A stretch of DNA of 54,076 nt from JAICYJ01 sp045806525 (GCA_045806525.1 JBJMJD010000064.1:1-54076), one strand, 5' to 3'. Shown: positions 38,824 to 47,536, counted from the stretch's first letter. Numbers and translations: made by a program. The notes: generated by a model from the letters alone, not told the origin.

Positions 38824-40071
38824 TCACACCTCACGCGCCAGCAGGTCCTCGATCGTCTCGCGCCGCTGCACCAGCCGCGCGTGGCCGTGGGACACCATCA
38901 CCGCCGCCGGCCGCGGCAGCTGGTTGTAGGTCGACGCCATGCTGGCGTTGTAGGCGCCGGTTGCGGGCACGGCCAGCAGGTCGCCCGGGTGCAGCTCGGG
39001 CAACTCGATCCGCTCGATCAGGACGTCGCCGGACTCGCAGTGCTTGCCCGCGATCGCATACACCGTTCGCCCCTCCTCATCCGGCCGGTCGCAGACGATC
39101 GCCGTGTAGCGCGCGCCGTACAGTGCCGGCCGCGGGTTGTCGGACATGCCCCCGTCCACTGCTGCATAGAGCGTGCCGTCGGCCGCGCGCTTGATCGATC
39201 CAACCCGATACAGCGTCGTACCGGCCGGCCCCGCGATCGACCGGCCCGGTTCCACCACCAGCTCCGGCATCGGCAGCCCGTGAGCGATCAGCGCGTCGGT
39301 CAGGTGCGCGCAGATCGCCTCCAGCGACGGCTGGATCTCGAGCTCGATGTCGCCCGGGGCATGGGCGATGCCGAGCCCGCCGCCCAGGTCCAGCACCGGT
39401 AGCTCCCCCAGTCCGTGCTCCTCGATGAACGCCACCAGCCAGTCGACCGCGCTCGCGTACGTGCCAAGCTGGTTGATCTGCGATCCCAGGTGCACGTGCA
39501 GGCCCGCCGGCTGCACGTGCAGCAACGACCCGGCGCGGTCGAGTGCGTCCAGGGCGTCCGGAGCGGCGAACCCGAACTTTGACCCGTGGTGGCCGGTCCG
39601 GATCTTTGCGTGCGTATCGGCTTCGATGCCGGGCGTGACGCGCACCAGCACGGGCTGCACGCGGCCGGCCGCCGCCGCCAGCCGCTCCAGCTGGTCGAGC
39701 TCGCCCATGTGGTCGACGACCACCAGCCCGCACCCGGCATCGATCGCCGCCGCGAGGTCGGCGTCGGACTTGTTGTTGCCGTGGACGATCACCGACTCGG
39801 GCGGTGCGCCGGCACGCAGCGCCGCCGCCAGCTCGCCGGCCGAGGCTACGTCGGCGCCGAGCCCCTCCCCCACCACCGCCGCGATCACCGCCACCGTGGC
39901 GTTTGCCTTGCACGCGTACACCGCCCGCGACGCGCCCGGATAGCTCTCCAGCCCCGCCAGGTAGGCCCGCGACCGGGCCCGCAGCTCGAGCTCCTCGTAG
40001 ACGTACAGCGGCGTCCCGAAATCGGCCGCCAGCGCCGACGCCGCGACACCGCCGAGCAGCAGCTCGCTCAC
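38824..40071 (-). CDS. lysA: Diaminopimelate decarboxylase
   Basis: 415 residues from GTG 40071, overlapping the argH stop (GTGA). A fold-III PLP decarboxylase, it makes L-lysine from meso-diaminopimelate. Motifs: TPLYVYEELELRARSRAYL, AVYACKANATVAV (PLP Lys), IVHGNNKSDADL, LHVHLGSQI, VLDLGGGLGIAH, LVVEPGRSIAG, the catalytic GKHCESGDVL, and GAYNASMASTYN. It is the last gene of the arg string, although lysine synthesis is a different pathway. This may tie arginine and lysine supply to one transcript. Confidence 0.95.
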   Translation of the reverse strand: MSELLLGGVAASALAADFGTPLYVYEELELRARSRAYLAGLESYPGASRAVYACKANATVAVIAAVVGEGLGADVASAGELAAALRAGAPPESVIVHGNNKSDADLAAAIDAGCGLVVVDHMGELDQLERLAAAAGRVQPVLVRVTPGIEADTHAKIRTGHHGSKFGFAAPDALDALDRAGSLLHVQPAGLHVHLGSQINQLGTYASAVDWLVAFIEEHGLGELPVLDLGGGLGIAHAPGDIELEIQPSLEAICAHLTDALIAHGLPMPELVVEPGRSIAGPAGTTLYRVGSIKRAADGTLYAAVDGGMSDNPRPALYGARYTAIVCDRPDEEGRTVYAIAGKHCESGDVLIERIELPELHPGDLLAVPATGAYNASMASTYNQLPRPAAVMVSHGHARLVQRRETIEDLLAREV

Positions 40072-41339
40072 AGCCCTGCGACCGCCGCGCGGGCCTCGGC
40101 CAGCTGTGCGCGCAGGTCGTCCGGCGCCAGCCGGCCGGCCGCGGCCTGCTCGGCGGTGGGCTCTGCGAACCGCTCGCCTGCGGCCACCCGCTCGGCCACC
40201 CGCGCGTGCGCCTCGCGGAAGGGCACGCCCTCGCGCACCAACCGCTCGGCCCGATCCGTCGCAACCGTGCGCCCGTCCCCGGCCGCCGCCGCCATCCGCT
40301 CGCGGTCGAAGCGCAGCCCGCGCACGCACACCGTCAGCGCCGCCAGCGAACCGCCCAGTTCGTCGACCTGGTCGAAGCTGGCCCGCTTGTCCTCCTGCAG
40401 GTCGCGGTTGTATGCAAGCGGCAGCCCCTTGAGGGTGGACAGCAACCCGGCCAGCCGCCCGATCGCAGTGCCGGCCTTGCCCCGTACCAGCTCCGCCGCG
40501 TCCGGGTTCTTCTTCTGCGGCATCATCGAGCTGCCGGTGGCGGCGCTGTCATCGAGCTCGGCGAAGCCGTACTCGGCCGACGTCCACAGCACCAGCTCCT
40601 CGCCGATCCGCGATAGGTGCACCATCGCAAGTGCGGCCGCGTAGCAGAGCCCGGTCAGATAGTCACGGTCGGATACCGCATCCAGCGAGTTCGCAAACGA
40701 GCGGGCGAAGCCCAGCTCGGCGGCAACCCACTCGGGGTCGAGCGGCAGGCTCGAGCCGGCCAGCGCGCCCGCGCCCAGCGGGCACACGTCGGCAGCCTCG
40801 CGCACCTGGGACAGCCGCCGGCCGTCGCGGGTCAGCGCCCAGACGTGTGCCGCCAGATGCTGTCCCAGCCACACCGGCTGCGCCCGCTGGCCGTGCGTGT
40901 AGCCCGGCAGCACGGTGTCGCCCTCGGCGTCGGCGCGGTCGAGCAGCGCCGTGGCCAGCCCGCGCACGGCCTCGATCAGATCGCCGCAGACCTGCTTTGC
41001 CCACAGCCGCATGGCGGTCTGCACCTGGTCGTTGCGGCTTCGGCCCGCGTGGACACGTGGGCCCAGCTCACCCAGCAGCCGCTCGATCGCCGAGTGCACA
41101 TCCTCGTCGCGCGCGTCCGGCTCCACCTCCACCGAGGCCAGCGCCCTCACGATCGCATCAGCCTCAGCCGGGTCGACCAGCCCCTGGCGGGCCAGCATCC
41201 GCACATGCACGGCGCTGGCGCGCAGGTCGTAGGGCAGCAGCCGCCGATCGACCGCCAGCGAGGCGGTGAAGTCGAGGATGGCAGGATCAAGGCCGCCGGA
41301 CAGGCGGCCGGACCAGAGCGGTGCTGATTTCCCCGTCAC
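40068..41339 (-). CDS. argH: Argininosuccinate lyase
   Basis: 423 residues from GTG 41339, overlapping the argG stop (GTGA). It splits argininosuccinate into arginine and fumarate. It opens with LWSGRLSGGLDPAILDFTASL and shows DEDVHSAIERLL, VHAGRSRNDQVQTAMRLW, LPGYTHGQRAQPVWLGQH, the catalytic-loop signature TGSSMMPQKKNPDAAELVRGK, and AYNRDLQEDK. The length is slightly below the common ~460 because the C-terminus is short. Confidence 0.96.
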   Translation of the reverse strand: MTGKSAPLWSGRLSGGLDPAILDFTASLAVDRRLLPYDLRASAVHVRMLARQGLVDPAEADAIVRALASVEVEPDARDEDVHSAIERLLGELGPRVHAGRSRNDQVQTAMRLWAKQVCGDLIEAVRGLATALLDRADAEGDTVLPGYTHGQRAQPVWLGQHLAAHVWALTRDGRRLSQVREAADVCPLGAGALAGSSLPLDPEWVAAELGFARSFANSLDAVSDRDYLTGLCYAAALAMVHLSRIGEELVLWTSAEYGFAELDDSAATGSSMMPQKKNPDAAELVRGKAGTAIGRLAGLLSTLKGLPLAYNRDLQEDKRASFDQVDELGGSLAALTVCVRGLRFDRERMAAAAGDGRTVATDRAERLVREGVPFREAHARVAERVAAGERFAEPTAEQAAAGRLAPDDLRAQLAEARAAVAGL

Positions 41340-42544
41340 ACCTCGACTGTATCCGGCTGCGTGGCCGCCGCCCAAGTCTTGGTCGGCAGCGACCACACGT
41401 GGATGAATCCGGCGGCAGACCCGTGGTGGAAGCTGTCGCCCTGCTCGTAGGTGGCCAGTCCATGGTCGTACAGCGACCCCTCGGCCGTCCGCCCCACCAC
41501 CGCGCAGCTGCCGCGGTAGAGCTTGACCCTGGCGGTGCCGGTGACCGACGCGGTCACGTGCTGCATGAACGCCTGCAGCGCCGTGCGCAGCGGCGAGTAC
41601 CAGAGGCCGTTGTAGATGAGCGTGGCGTACTGCAACGCCAGCTCCTGCTTGGTGTGGGCGAGATCGCGCTCGCAGACCAGCTCCTCCACGCCGCCGTAGG
41701 CGGCCATCAGCAGCGCGGCGGCCGGCGCCTCGTAGATCTCGCGGCTCTTGATCCCGACCAACCGGTTCTCGATCATGTCGATGCGGCCGACCCCGTGAGC
41801 GCCGGCCAGCGCTCCTGCGCGTCCGATCAGCGAGACCAGGTCGAGCCGCTCGCCGTCGATGGCCACCGGCACGCCCTGCTCGAACTCGATCTCGACCACC
41901 TGCGGCGCGGGCAGCGCCCGCTCCGGCGAGATGGTCAGCGCGAACGCCTGCTCCGGCGCCTCCACCCATGGATCCTCGAGCGGGCCGGCCTCGATCGAGC
42001 GGCCCCACAGGTTGTGGTCGATCGAGAAGGCCGCACCGGACTTGACCGGCACCTCGATGCCGTGCTGCTCGGCGTAGGCGATCTCCTGCTCGCGGGTCAT
42101 GCCCCAGTCCCGCACCGGCGCCAGCACGGCCAGATCGGGTGCGAGCGCGGCCACCGCTGTCTCGAACCGCACCTGGTCGTTGCCCTTGCCCGTGCAGCCG
42201 TGGGCGACCGCCGTCGCGCCACGGGCGCGGGCGACCGCCACCAGGTGCCGCCCGATCAGCGGCCGCGACAGCGCCGATACCAGCGGATAGCGGCCCTCGT
42301 AGAGCGCGCCCGCCTGCAGCACCGGCAGCACGTGGTCGGTGGCGAACTCCGCACGCGCGTCGATCACCTCGACGTCGGCGGCGCCGGCGTGGAGCGCGCG
42401 GGCAGTGACCGCCTCGGCGTCGATGCCCTGCCCGACGTCGATCAGCAGGGCGATCACGTCGGCGTCGTACTCGTCGGCCAGCCAGCGCAGGGCGACCGAG
42501 GTGTCGAGGCCGCCGGAATAGGCAAGAACGATGGTGTCTTTCAC
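41336..42544 (-). CDS. argG: Argininosuccinate synthase
   Basis: 402 residues from GTG 42544, overlapping the argR stop (GTGA). It condenses citrulline and aspartate using ATP. Motifs: TIVLAYSGGLDTSVALRWL (PP-loop), AVAHGCTGKGNDQVRFE, APVRDWGMTREQEIAYAEQHGI, SIDHNLWGRSIEAG, and GRIDMIENRLVGIKSREIYEAPAA. It is a standard bacterial type I enzyme. Confidence 0.97.
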   Translation of the reverse strand: MKDTIVLAYSGGLDTSVALRWLADEYDADVIALLIDVGQGIDAEAVTARALHAGAADVEVIDARAEFATDHVLPVLQAGALYEGRYPLVSALSRPLIGRHLVAVARARGATAVAHGCTGKGNDQVRFETAVAALAPDLAVLAPVRDWGMTREQEIAYAEQHGIEVPVKSGAAFSIDHNLWGRSIEAGPLEDPWVEAPEQAFALTISPERALPAPQVVEIEFEQGVPVAIDGERLDLVSLIGRAGALAGAHGVGRIDMIENRLVGIKSREIYEAPAAALLMAAYGGVEELVCERDLAHTKQELALQYATLIYNGLWYSPLRTALQAFMQHVTASVTGTARVKLYRGSCAVVGRTAEGSLYDHGLATYEQGDSFHHGSAAGFIHVWSLPTKTWAAATQPDTVEV

Positions 42545-42999
42545 GGAGTCTCCTCTTGCAGCCGCTCGATCAAGCGGATCAGGTCGTGCCCGGTATGTGG
42601 CTCGCGGGCGATCAGTGCCAGGGTGTCGTCACCGGCGATGGTGCCGATGATCTCGGGGAATGACGCGTTGTCGAAGGCGAAGGCGACCGGATGCGCGTTG
42701 GCAGGGCCGGTCTTCAGCACCGCCATGTGACCCGACGCCTCCATGCCGCGCACGAGGCCCAGCGCCAGCACCACCTGCCCGATCGGGTCGGCGGGTGTGG
42801 CGTCGGAGTCCTCGGACAGCGCGTAGACCAGCCGGCCGTGGCGGCGCACCCGCACCACGCCCAGGCGGTCGAGGTCCCGCGACACGGTCGCCTGGGTGAC
42901 GTCGTGACCGCGCCGTGCCAGCAGCCGCTGCAGCTGTAGCTGGGTCGAGACCTCGTGCTCGTCGAGCAGCTCGGTGATCGCCTGCTGTCGTTCGTTCAT
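42541..42999 (-). CDS. argR: Arginine repressor
   Basis: 152 residues from ATG 42999. The N-terminal winged helix has ITELLDEHEVSTQLQLQRLL and the recognition helix TQATVSRDLDRLGVVRV with the conserved Ser-Arg. The C-terminal hexamerisation/arginine-binding domain has HMAVLKTGPANAHPVAFAFD and EIIGTIAGDDTLALIARE. It lies inside the operon it should control, between argB and argG, overlapping both by 4 bases. The candidate ARG box lies at the argC start (45753-45770). Confidence 0.95.
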   Translation of the reverse strand: MNERQQAITELLDEHEVSTQLQLQRLLARRGHDVTQATVSRDLDRLGVVRVRRHGRLVYALSEDSDATPADPIGQVVLALGLVRGMEASGHMAVLKTGPANAHPVAFAFDNASFPEIIGTIAGDDTLALIAREPHTGHDLIRLIERLQEETP

Positions 43000-43670
43000 G
43001 CCGTCACCATCGTCTCAGCTCCGATCCGGACACGCCGGACGCCGCCGGCCAGCGCCGCCAGCCCCGCGTCCAGCTTGGGGATCATGCCCCCCGTGACGGT
43101 CCCGGACGCCACCAGCTGCGCGGCGGAGGCTGCCGTGACGCTGCGGATCACCTCGCCGCCCGGCCCCATCAGTCCGGGCACGTCCGACAGGAAGACCAGC
43201 TCGGATGCACCGAGCGCGCCGGCCACGGCCGCGGCCGCGTTGTCTGCGTTGACATTGAGGCCGGAGGCGGTGGGCGCGATCACGGGCACGATGCCGCCCG
43301 CAAGCAGCGCTCGCAGCCCGATCTGCTCGACCGAGGTGATGTGGCCGACCAGGCCCAGCCGGCCATCACCCCACGGCTCGGCCGTCAAGGCATCCCGCAT
43401 CGGCCTGCAGGCGACGCCCTCGCCCGCCAGCTCGGCACAGAGTGCCGCGTTGGCCCCGGCCACGGCGGTCTCAACCACGCGCATCACCGAGTCGTCGGTC
43501 ACACGCTGGCCGTCCTCGAAGCGCGGCTCCAGCCCGGCGGCGATGCAGGCCGCCGTGATATGGGCGCCTGCGCCGTGCACGACCACCACCCGCCGGCCTG
43601 TCCGTGTCAGCGCCGCCACCTGCGCGGCCGCGCCGGACGCCGCGCCGCCGACCTTGACGACCGCGATCAT
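42996..43670 (-). CDS. argB: Acetylglutamate kinase (short form)
   Basis: 224 residues from ATG 43670, overlapping argJ and argR by 4 bases each. An amino-acid kinase fold protein, it phosphorylates N-acetylglutamate. It shows VVKVGGAAS, VVVHGAGAHITAACIAAGLEPRFEDGQRVTDDSVMRVVE, PVIAPTASGLNVNADNAAAAVAGAL and TGGMIPKLDAGLAAL. It is shorter than the 250-300 residues usual for the family and lacks the N-terminal helix associated with arginine-sensitive hexameric enzymes. It is therefore probably not feedback-inhibited by arginine. That point is inference from length. Confidence 0.92.
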   Translation of the reverse strand: MIAVVKVGGAASGAAAQVAALTRTGRRVVVVHGAGAHITAACIAAGLEPRFEDGQRVTDDSVMRVVETAVAGANAALCAELAGEGVACRPMRDALTAEPWGDGRLGLVGHITSVEQIGLRALLAGGIVPVIAPTASGLNVNADNAAAAVAGALGASELVFLSDVPGLMGPGGEVIRSVTAASAAQLVASGTVTGGMIPKLDAGLAALAGGVRRVRIGAETMVTA

Positions 43671-44854
43671 GTCGTGCTCGCGCTGTTGAACCGCACGTAG
43701 CCGGGCGACAGGTCGGAGGCGATCACCGTGGCGCTACCTTCGCCCAGGCCCAGCGAGATGTCAACCTCTACCTCATCCCTAGACACCTGCTGCCGCGCCC
43801 TGGCCACCATGCCGTCGATCCCGCTGCCGGCGGCGACGATCGGCACCCCGCCCACCGCCACCGATACGCGGTCGGGATCGAGGTGCACGCCCGCGGCGCC
43901 CAGAGCCGCCAGGATCCGGCCCCAGTTGGGGTCGCCGCCGTGCAGGGCGCACTTGACCAGCGTGTTCTCCGCCACGCCACGCGCCGCCGCGCGGGCCTCG
44001 GGCGCGCTCAGCGCGCCGGTCACCGTGTAGATGCAGACGCGGGTCGATCCCTCGCCGTCGCGCACCACCTGCTTCGCCAGGTCGAGCATCAGCTCGGAGA
44101 TGGCGCCGCTCAGCACCCGCAGCTGCCGTGGACCGTCCACCGCCACGCCCGAGGCGCCGTTGGCGAGCATGAACACGCAGTCGTTGGTGCTGGTGCACCC
44201 GTCCACCGAGATCGCGTTGAAGGAGCCGGCCACGGCATTTCGCAGGACCCGGCGCAGGGCGGCCTGCGGAAGCTCGGCGTCCAGCGTCACCTGAGCCAGC
44301 GTCGTGGCCATGTTCGGCCGGATCATGCCGGCGCCCTTCGCCATGCCGCCAATGCGAACCGGCCCGCCGGCCAGCGCGACCTGGGACTGGGCCAGCTTCG
44401 GGTAGCGGTCGGTGGTGCGGATCGCGTTGGCCGACCGGCGGCCGTTGGCCCCGGCCAGCGAACCGGCGGCACTGTGGATGCCCGCCACGACGTCGTCGAT
44501 CGGCAGCTGGGTGCCGATCACGCCGGTCGACGCGACCAGCACCTGCGAGGGCGGGATGCCCAGCGCGGAACCCGCCTCGGCCACCATCGTCCACGCGTTG
44601 TCGCGGCCGCAGGTGCCGGTGCAGGCGTTGGCCGAGCCGGAGTTGGTCACGATCGCTCGTGCCTGGCCGCCCTGGATCTGGGCTCGGCTGACGGTGACGG
44701 GCGCGGCCACCACCCGGTTGGTGGTGAACACGCCCGCGGCGGTGGCGGGGCGATCGGAGACCAGCAGCGTCAGATCCGACTTGCCGCTGCGCTTCATGCC
44801 GCAGGCTGCGACGCCGGCAGTGAACCCGGCCGGGTAGCAGGCGCCTACAGCCAC
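43667..44854 (-). CDS. argJ: Ornithine acetyltransferase / N-acetylglutamate synthase ArgJ
   Basis: 395 residues from GTG 44854, overlapping argC by 10 bases and argB by 4. It transfers acetyl from N-acetylornithine to glutamate, keeping the acetyl cycle running. The self-cleavage site is visible in GGMAKGAGMIRPNMATTLAQVTL, where the chain is cut before the Thr of MATT to give alpha and beta subunits. Other motifs: FTTNRVVAAPV, VTNSGSANACTG, FNAISVDGCTSTNDCVF and LHGGDPNWGRILAALG. No argA or argE is seen here, as expected for a cyclic pathway. Confidence 0.96.
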   Translation of the reverse strand: MAVGACYPAGFTAGVAACGMKRSGKSDLTLLVSDRPATAAGVFTTNRVVAAPVTVSRAQIQGGQARAIVTNSGSANACTGTCGRDNAWTMVAEAGSALGIPPSQVLVASTGVIGTQLPIDDVVAGIHSAAGSLAGANGRRSANAIRTTDRYPKLAQSQVALAGGPVRIGGMAKGAGMIRPNMATTLAQVTLDAELPQAALRRVLRNAVAGSFNAISVDGCTSTNDCVFMLANGASGVAVDGPRQLRVLSGAISELMLDLAKQVVRDGEGSTRVCIYTVTGALSAPEARAAARGVAENTLVKCALHGGDPNWGRILAALGAAGVHLDPDRVSVAVGGVPIVAAGSGIDGMVARARQQVSRDEVEVDISLGLGEGSATVIASDLSPGYVRFNSASTT

Positions 44855-45753
44855 GCCGGCACCTCCGGCAGGCCCATGGTCTCGTCGAGGCCCAGCATCA
44901 GGTTCGCGTTCTGGACGGCCTGGCCGGCCGCGCCCTTGACCAGGTTGTCGATGGCAGCCGCCACGATCAGACGGCTCCGCCGCTGGTCGACCCAGGCCTG
45001 CAGGTGACAGAGGTTGCTGCCGCGCAGCGCCTGTGTGCGCACGCCGTCCACCAGCTGCACGAACGGCTCACCCTGGTAGGCGGCGAGCAGCGCCGCCTGC
45101 GTCGCTTCCCGGCCCGCGCCGGGCCGCAGCCGCGCGTAGGCGGTCACCAGCAGGCCGCGCGTGAACGGCGCGAGGTGGGGAGTGAATGTGACCGAGACCG
45201 GGCCGCAGCCGACCTCGGACAGCTGTGCTTCGATCTCGAGCTGGTGGTGGTGGCCGACCGGCTGGTAGGGAGCGATGCCCTCGGCCGCCGCGCAGAAGCT
45301 GTTTCGCTCGGTGGGCGACTTGCCGGCGCCGGACACGCCGGACTTGCCGTCCACCACGAGGTCAGGCTCGACCAGCCCGGCAGCCACGACCGGCGCCAGG
45401 GCGAGGATGGCGGCGGTGGCGTAGCAGCCGGGGTTCGCCACCTGGCAGGCGCCGGCGATGGCTCCGCGGTGCAGCTCGGGCAGCCCGTACTGCCACTCCG
45501 CGCGCATGTCCGCGGAGAGATCGATGACCGGGACGCGCGCACCGGCCAGCTCCCGACCGACCTCACCCGAGACGCCATGGGGCAGCGCCAGCAAGACGAG
45601 ATCGCACTGGGCCGGTGCGCGCGTGCCGGCCGCGCATGCAACCGCCCTCATCCGCGGATGCGACGCCAGCAGCCGCATCAGCTCGCGACCGGCAAGGCCG
45701 GTGGAGCCGAAGACGGCGGCGGTGGCGACGGCGGGTGGTGCCAGCACGGGCAT
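44845..45753 (-). CDS. argC: N-acetyl-gamma-glutamyl-phosphate reductase
   Basis: 302 residues from ATG 45753, shorter than the usual ~345. It reduces N-acetylglutamyl phosphate with NADPH. It shows the nucleotide-binding AAVFGSTGLAGRELMRLLASHP, LVLLALPHGVSGEVG, VIDLSADMR, the catalytic Cys in VANPGCYATAA, SGVSGAGKSPT, and the catalytic His in FTPHLAPFTRGLLVT. As first gene of the arg string it carries the control region: an ARG-box-like palindrome overlaps the start codon and a -10 box sits 7 bases ahead of the ATG. Confidence 0.95.
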   Translation of the reverse strand: MPVLAPPAVATAAVFGSTGLAGRELMRLLASHPRMRAVACAAGTRAPAQCDLVLLALPHGVSGEVGRELAGARVPVIDLSADMRAEWQYGLPELHRGAIAGACQVANPGCYATAAILALAPVVAAGLVEPDLVVDGKSGVSGAGKSPTERNSFCAAAEGIAPYQPVGHHHQLEIEAQLSEVGCGPVSVTFTPHLAPFTRGLLVTAYARLRPGAGREATQAALLAAYQGEPFVQLVDGVRTQALRGSNLCHLQAWVDQRRSRLIVAAAIDNLVKGAAGQAVQNANLMLGLDETMGLPEVPAWL

Positions 45754-45770
45754 GTGCAATAGTATACACA
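45753..45770 (-). promoter_or_regulatory. ARG box overlapping the argC -10 box and start codon
   Basis: On the minus strand TGTGTATACTATTGCACA agrees with the E. coli ARG-box consensus TNTGAATWWWWATTCANA at 14 of 18 positions and is close to palindromic. TATACT (45761-45766) lies 7 bases before ATG 45753. Repressor bound here would cover the -10 box. A further half-site-like palindrome TATGCATA lies at 45784-45791. Confidence 0.6.
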
Positions 45771-45822
45771 GTAGTGGTAAGAGTATGCATAGCGACTGAA
45801 GTAGGGGCCGACTCGCTCGCAC

Positions 45823-45828
45823 TAAGGT
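45823..45828 (+). promoter_or_regulatory. Leaderless-type -10 box of the phosphatase-fold gene
   Basis: TAAGGT is followed by seven bases and GTG 45836. The overlapping AAGGTG could instead act as a Shine-Dalgarno sequence, so the two readings compete. Confidence 0.35.
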
Positions 45829-45835
45829 GCGATGC

Positions 45836-47338
45836 GTGGCGAACCGTGTGCTGATCGTCGGCTGGGACGGCGCCGACTGGGAGATCCTCGATCCGCTGCT
45901 CGTGACGGGCGAGCTGCCCAACCTGGCGGCGCTGATCGAGCGCGGCCGAAAGGGCGTCTCCCGCTCATGCCAGCCATCGCACTCCTGGGCGGCATGGCCG
46001 ACCTTCCTGACCGGTTGCGACCCGGCCGGGCACGGCGTGTTCGACATCCTCGAGTACCGGCTCGGCGCCACCCGCCGGCTGCCGGTCTCATCGCGGTCGA
46101 TCCTTGCGCCGACCTGGCCGTCGCAGCTGACTGATGCCGGCCGCACCAGCCTGGTCGTGAACGTTCCGCTCACGTATCCCGCTCCCGAGATCAAGGGCGT
46201 CGCCATCGCCGGCGGCGTGATCCCCCAGGGCGCCCCCTACAGCCATCCGCCCGAGGCCGGGCCCGCCCTGGGCTGGCCGATCAACGGCGGCTCCTGGACG
46301 ACCTTCCGGGGCAAGCCGCTGGAACTCGTCGCCGACGTCGAGGACGTCACCCGCCGCCGGGCCGAGGCCATGCGCCGGCTGATGGACGAGCAGCCCTGGG
46401 ACGCGGCGTGCATGGTGTTCGTGTCGCCCGATCGCATCCAGCACTGCCTGCTCGAATACGTGCACCCCGGGCATCCCGACCACGCCACCGCGTCGCAGAC
46501 GGCCGTGGCCGAGCGCGTGATCGACGTCTACCGCCTGCTCGACCGCGAGCTGGGGACGCTGATCGATCGCACCGACGACGACGATCTCGTGCTGCTGATG
46601 TCAGACCACGGGCACCAGCCGGTCACGCGCGCGCTCAACATGAACCGCGTGCTGGAGAGTCTCGGCGCCCTGCGCATGGGCCGCGGCTCGGCGCTGGTCT
46701 CACTGCTCGCCTGGGGCCGGATCCGCTCGCTGGCGCGCGTCGCCTACGACCGGCTTGGCCTGCACGGCAGGGTGAAGGTTCCGACCACGCCGATCGACTG
46801 GGCGCACACCACCGCCTACACGAGCGTCACCTCGACCGGCGAGGGCGTCTCGATCGCGCTGGCCGGCCGCGAGCCCCAGGGCACCGTTCCCGCGGAGGAC
46901 TACGAGCGCGTGCGCACCGAGGTCGCGGACGCGCTGCTGGGCTTCGTCGACCCGGCCACCGGCCGCCATCCGATCGCCCGGGTGGTGCGCAAGGAGGACG
47001 TGCTGCACGGCAGGTACCTCGACCGGGCACCCGACCTGCTGCTGGAGCCGGCTCCGCTCTACAGCCTCACGCACGCGCGCCAGATCGTCGAGCCGGCCGA
47101 CTGGCTGTCAGGCGACCACCGGCCGGAGGGCATCTACGTCGCCGCCGGCCCGGACATCGCTGCGGGCGCGGGCGACGAGATCTCCCTGGCCGACTTCGCC
47201 GGCTGGATCAGGGGAGCACTGGGCGTCGAGGTCACGGCCGGCGCCGACGCGCCCGAACAGCAGGCGGTGGGCGTGTTCTCCGACGACGAGGAGCGCGAGG
47301 TCGAGGAGCGGCTGCGCGGTCTCGGCTATCTCGACTGA
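45836..47338 (+). CDS. Alkaline-phosphatase-superfamily phosphodiesterase (NPP-like)
   Basis: 500 residues from GTG 45836; GTG 45827 adds 3. The alkaline phosphatase/type I phosphodiesterase fold is marked by VLIVGWDGADWEILDPLL (first metal Asp), HSWAAWPTFLTGCDPAGHGVFD (Thr nucleophile region), SPDRIQHCLLEY (Asp and His), LLMSDHGHQP (Asp-His pair) and SGDHRPEGIY (last metal His). No signal peptide is seen, so it may be cytosolic. Such enzymes hydrolyse phosphodiesters or nucleotide sugars. It leads a group of surface-glycan genes; the substrate is unknown. It is divergent from argC. Confidence 0.88.
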   Translation: MANRVLIVGWDGADWEILDPLLVTGELPNLAALIERGRKGVSRSCQPSHSWAAWPTFLTGCDPAGHGVFDILEYRLGATRRLPVSSRSILAPTWPSQLTDAGRTSLVVNVPLTYPAPEIKGVAIAGGVIPQGAPYSHPPEAGPALGWPINGGSWTTFRGKPLELVADVEDVTRRRAEAMRRLMDEQPWDAACMVFVSPDRIQHCLLEYVHPGHPDHATASQTAVAERVIDVYRLLDRELGTLIDRTDDDDLVLLMSDHGHQPVTRALNMNRVLESLGALRMGRGSALVSLLAWGRIRSLARVAYDRLGLHGRVKVPTTPIDWAHTTAYTSVTSTGEGVSIALAGREPQGTVPAEDYERVRTEVADALLGFVDPATGRHPIARVVRKEDVLHGRYLDRAPDLLLEPAPLYSLTHARQIVEPADWLSGDHRPEGIYVAAGPDIAAGAGDEISLADFAGWIRGALGVEVTAGADAPEQQAVGVFSDDEEREVEERLRGLGYLD

Positions 47339-47353
47339 CCGGCGCGGCCGCGC

Positions 47354-47527
47354 TCAGCGGGGGCTGCCCGGCCACCAGCCCTGCGGCCGCCACTCGCGTG
47401 AGTCGACCCCGTCACGGGCCGCGGCCACCAGGAACAGCACGAACAACGAGATCACGATCACGGCACCTATGGCACACCATCCTTTCCAGGTGTGGAACGG
47501 GGGAGATCGCCGGCCCGTGAGAAACAC
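47354..47527 (-). CDS. Possible small Trp-rich membrane protein
   Basis: 57 residues from GTG 47527. A short basic N-terminus is followed by one membrane helix (AIGAVIVISLFVLFLVAAA). The polar tail is rich in Trp (SREWRPQGWWPGSPR). Third positions in the second half are strongly G/C, supporting a real gene, but the first codons are not and no Shine-Dalgarno sequence is clear. It diverges from the flippase gene (9 bases between starts) and converges on the phosphatase-fold gene. Confidence 0.42.
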   Translation of the reverse strand: MFLTGRRSPPFHTWKGWCAIGAVIVISLFVLFLVAAARDGVDSREWRPQGWWPGSPR

Positions 47528-47536
47528 TATGCCGAC

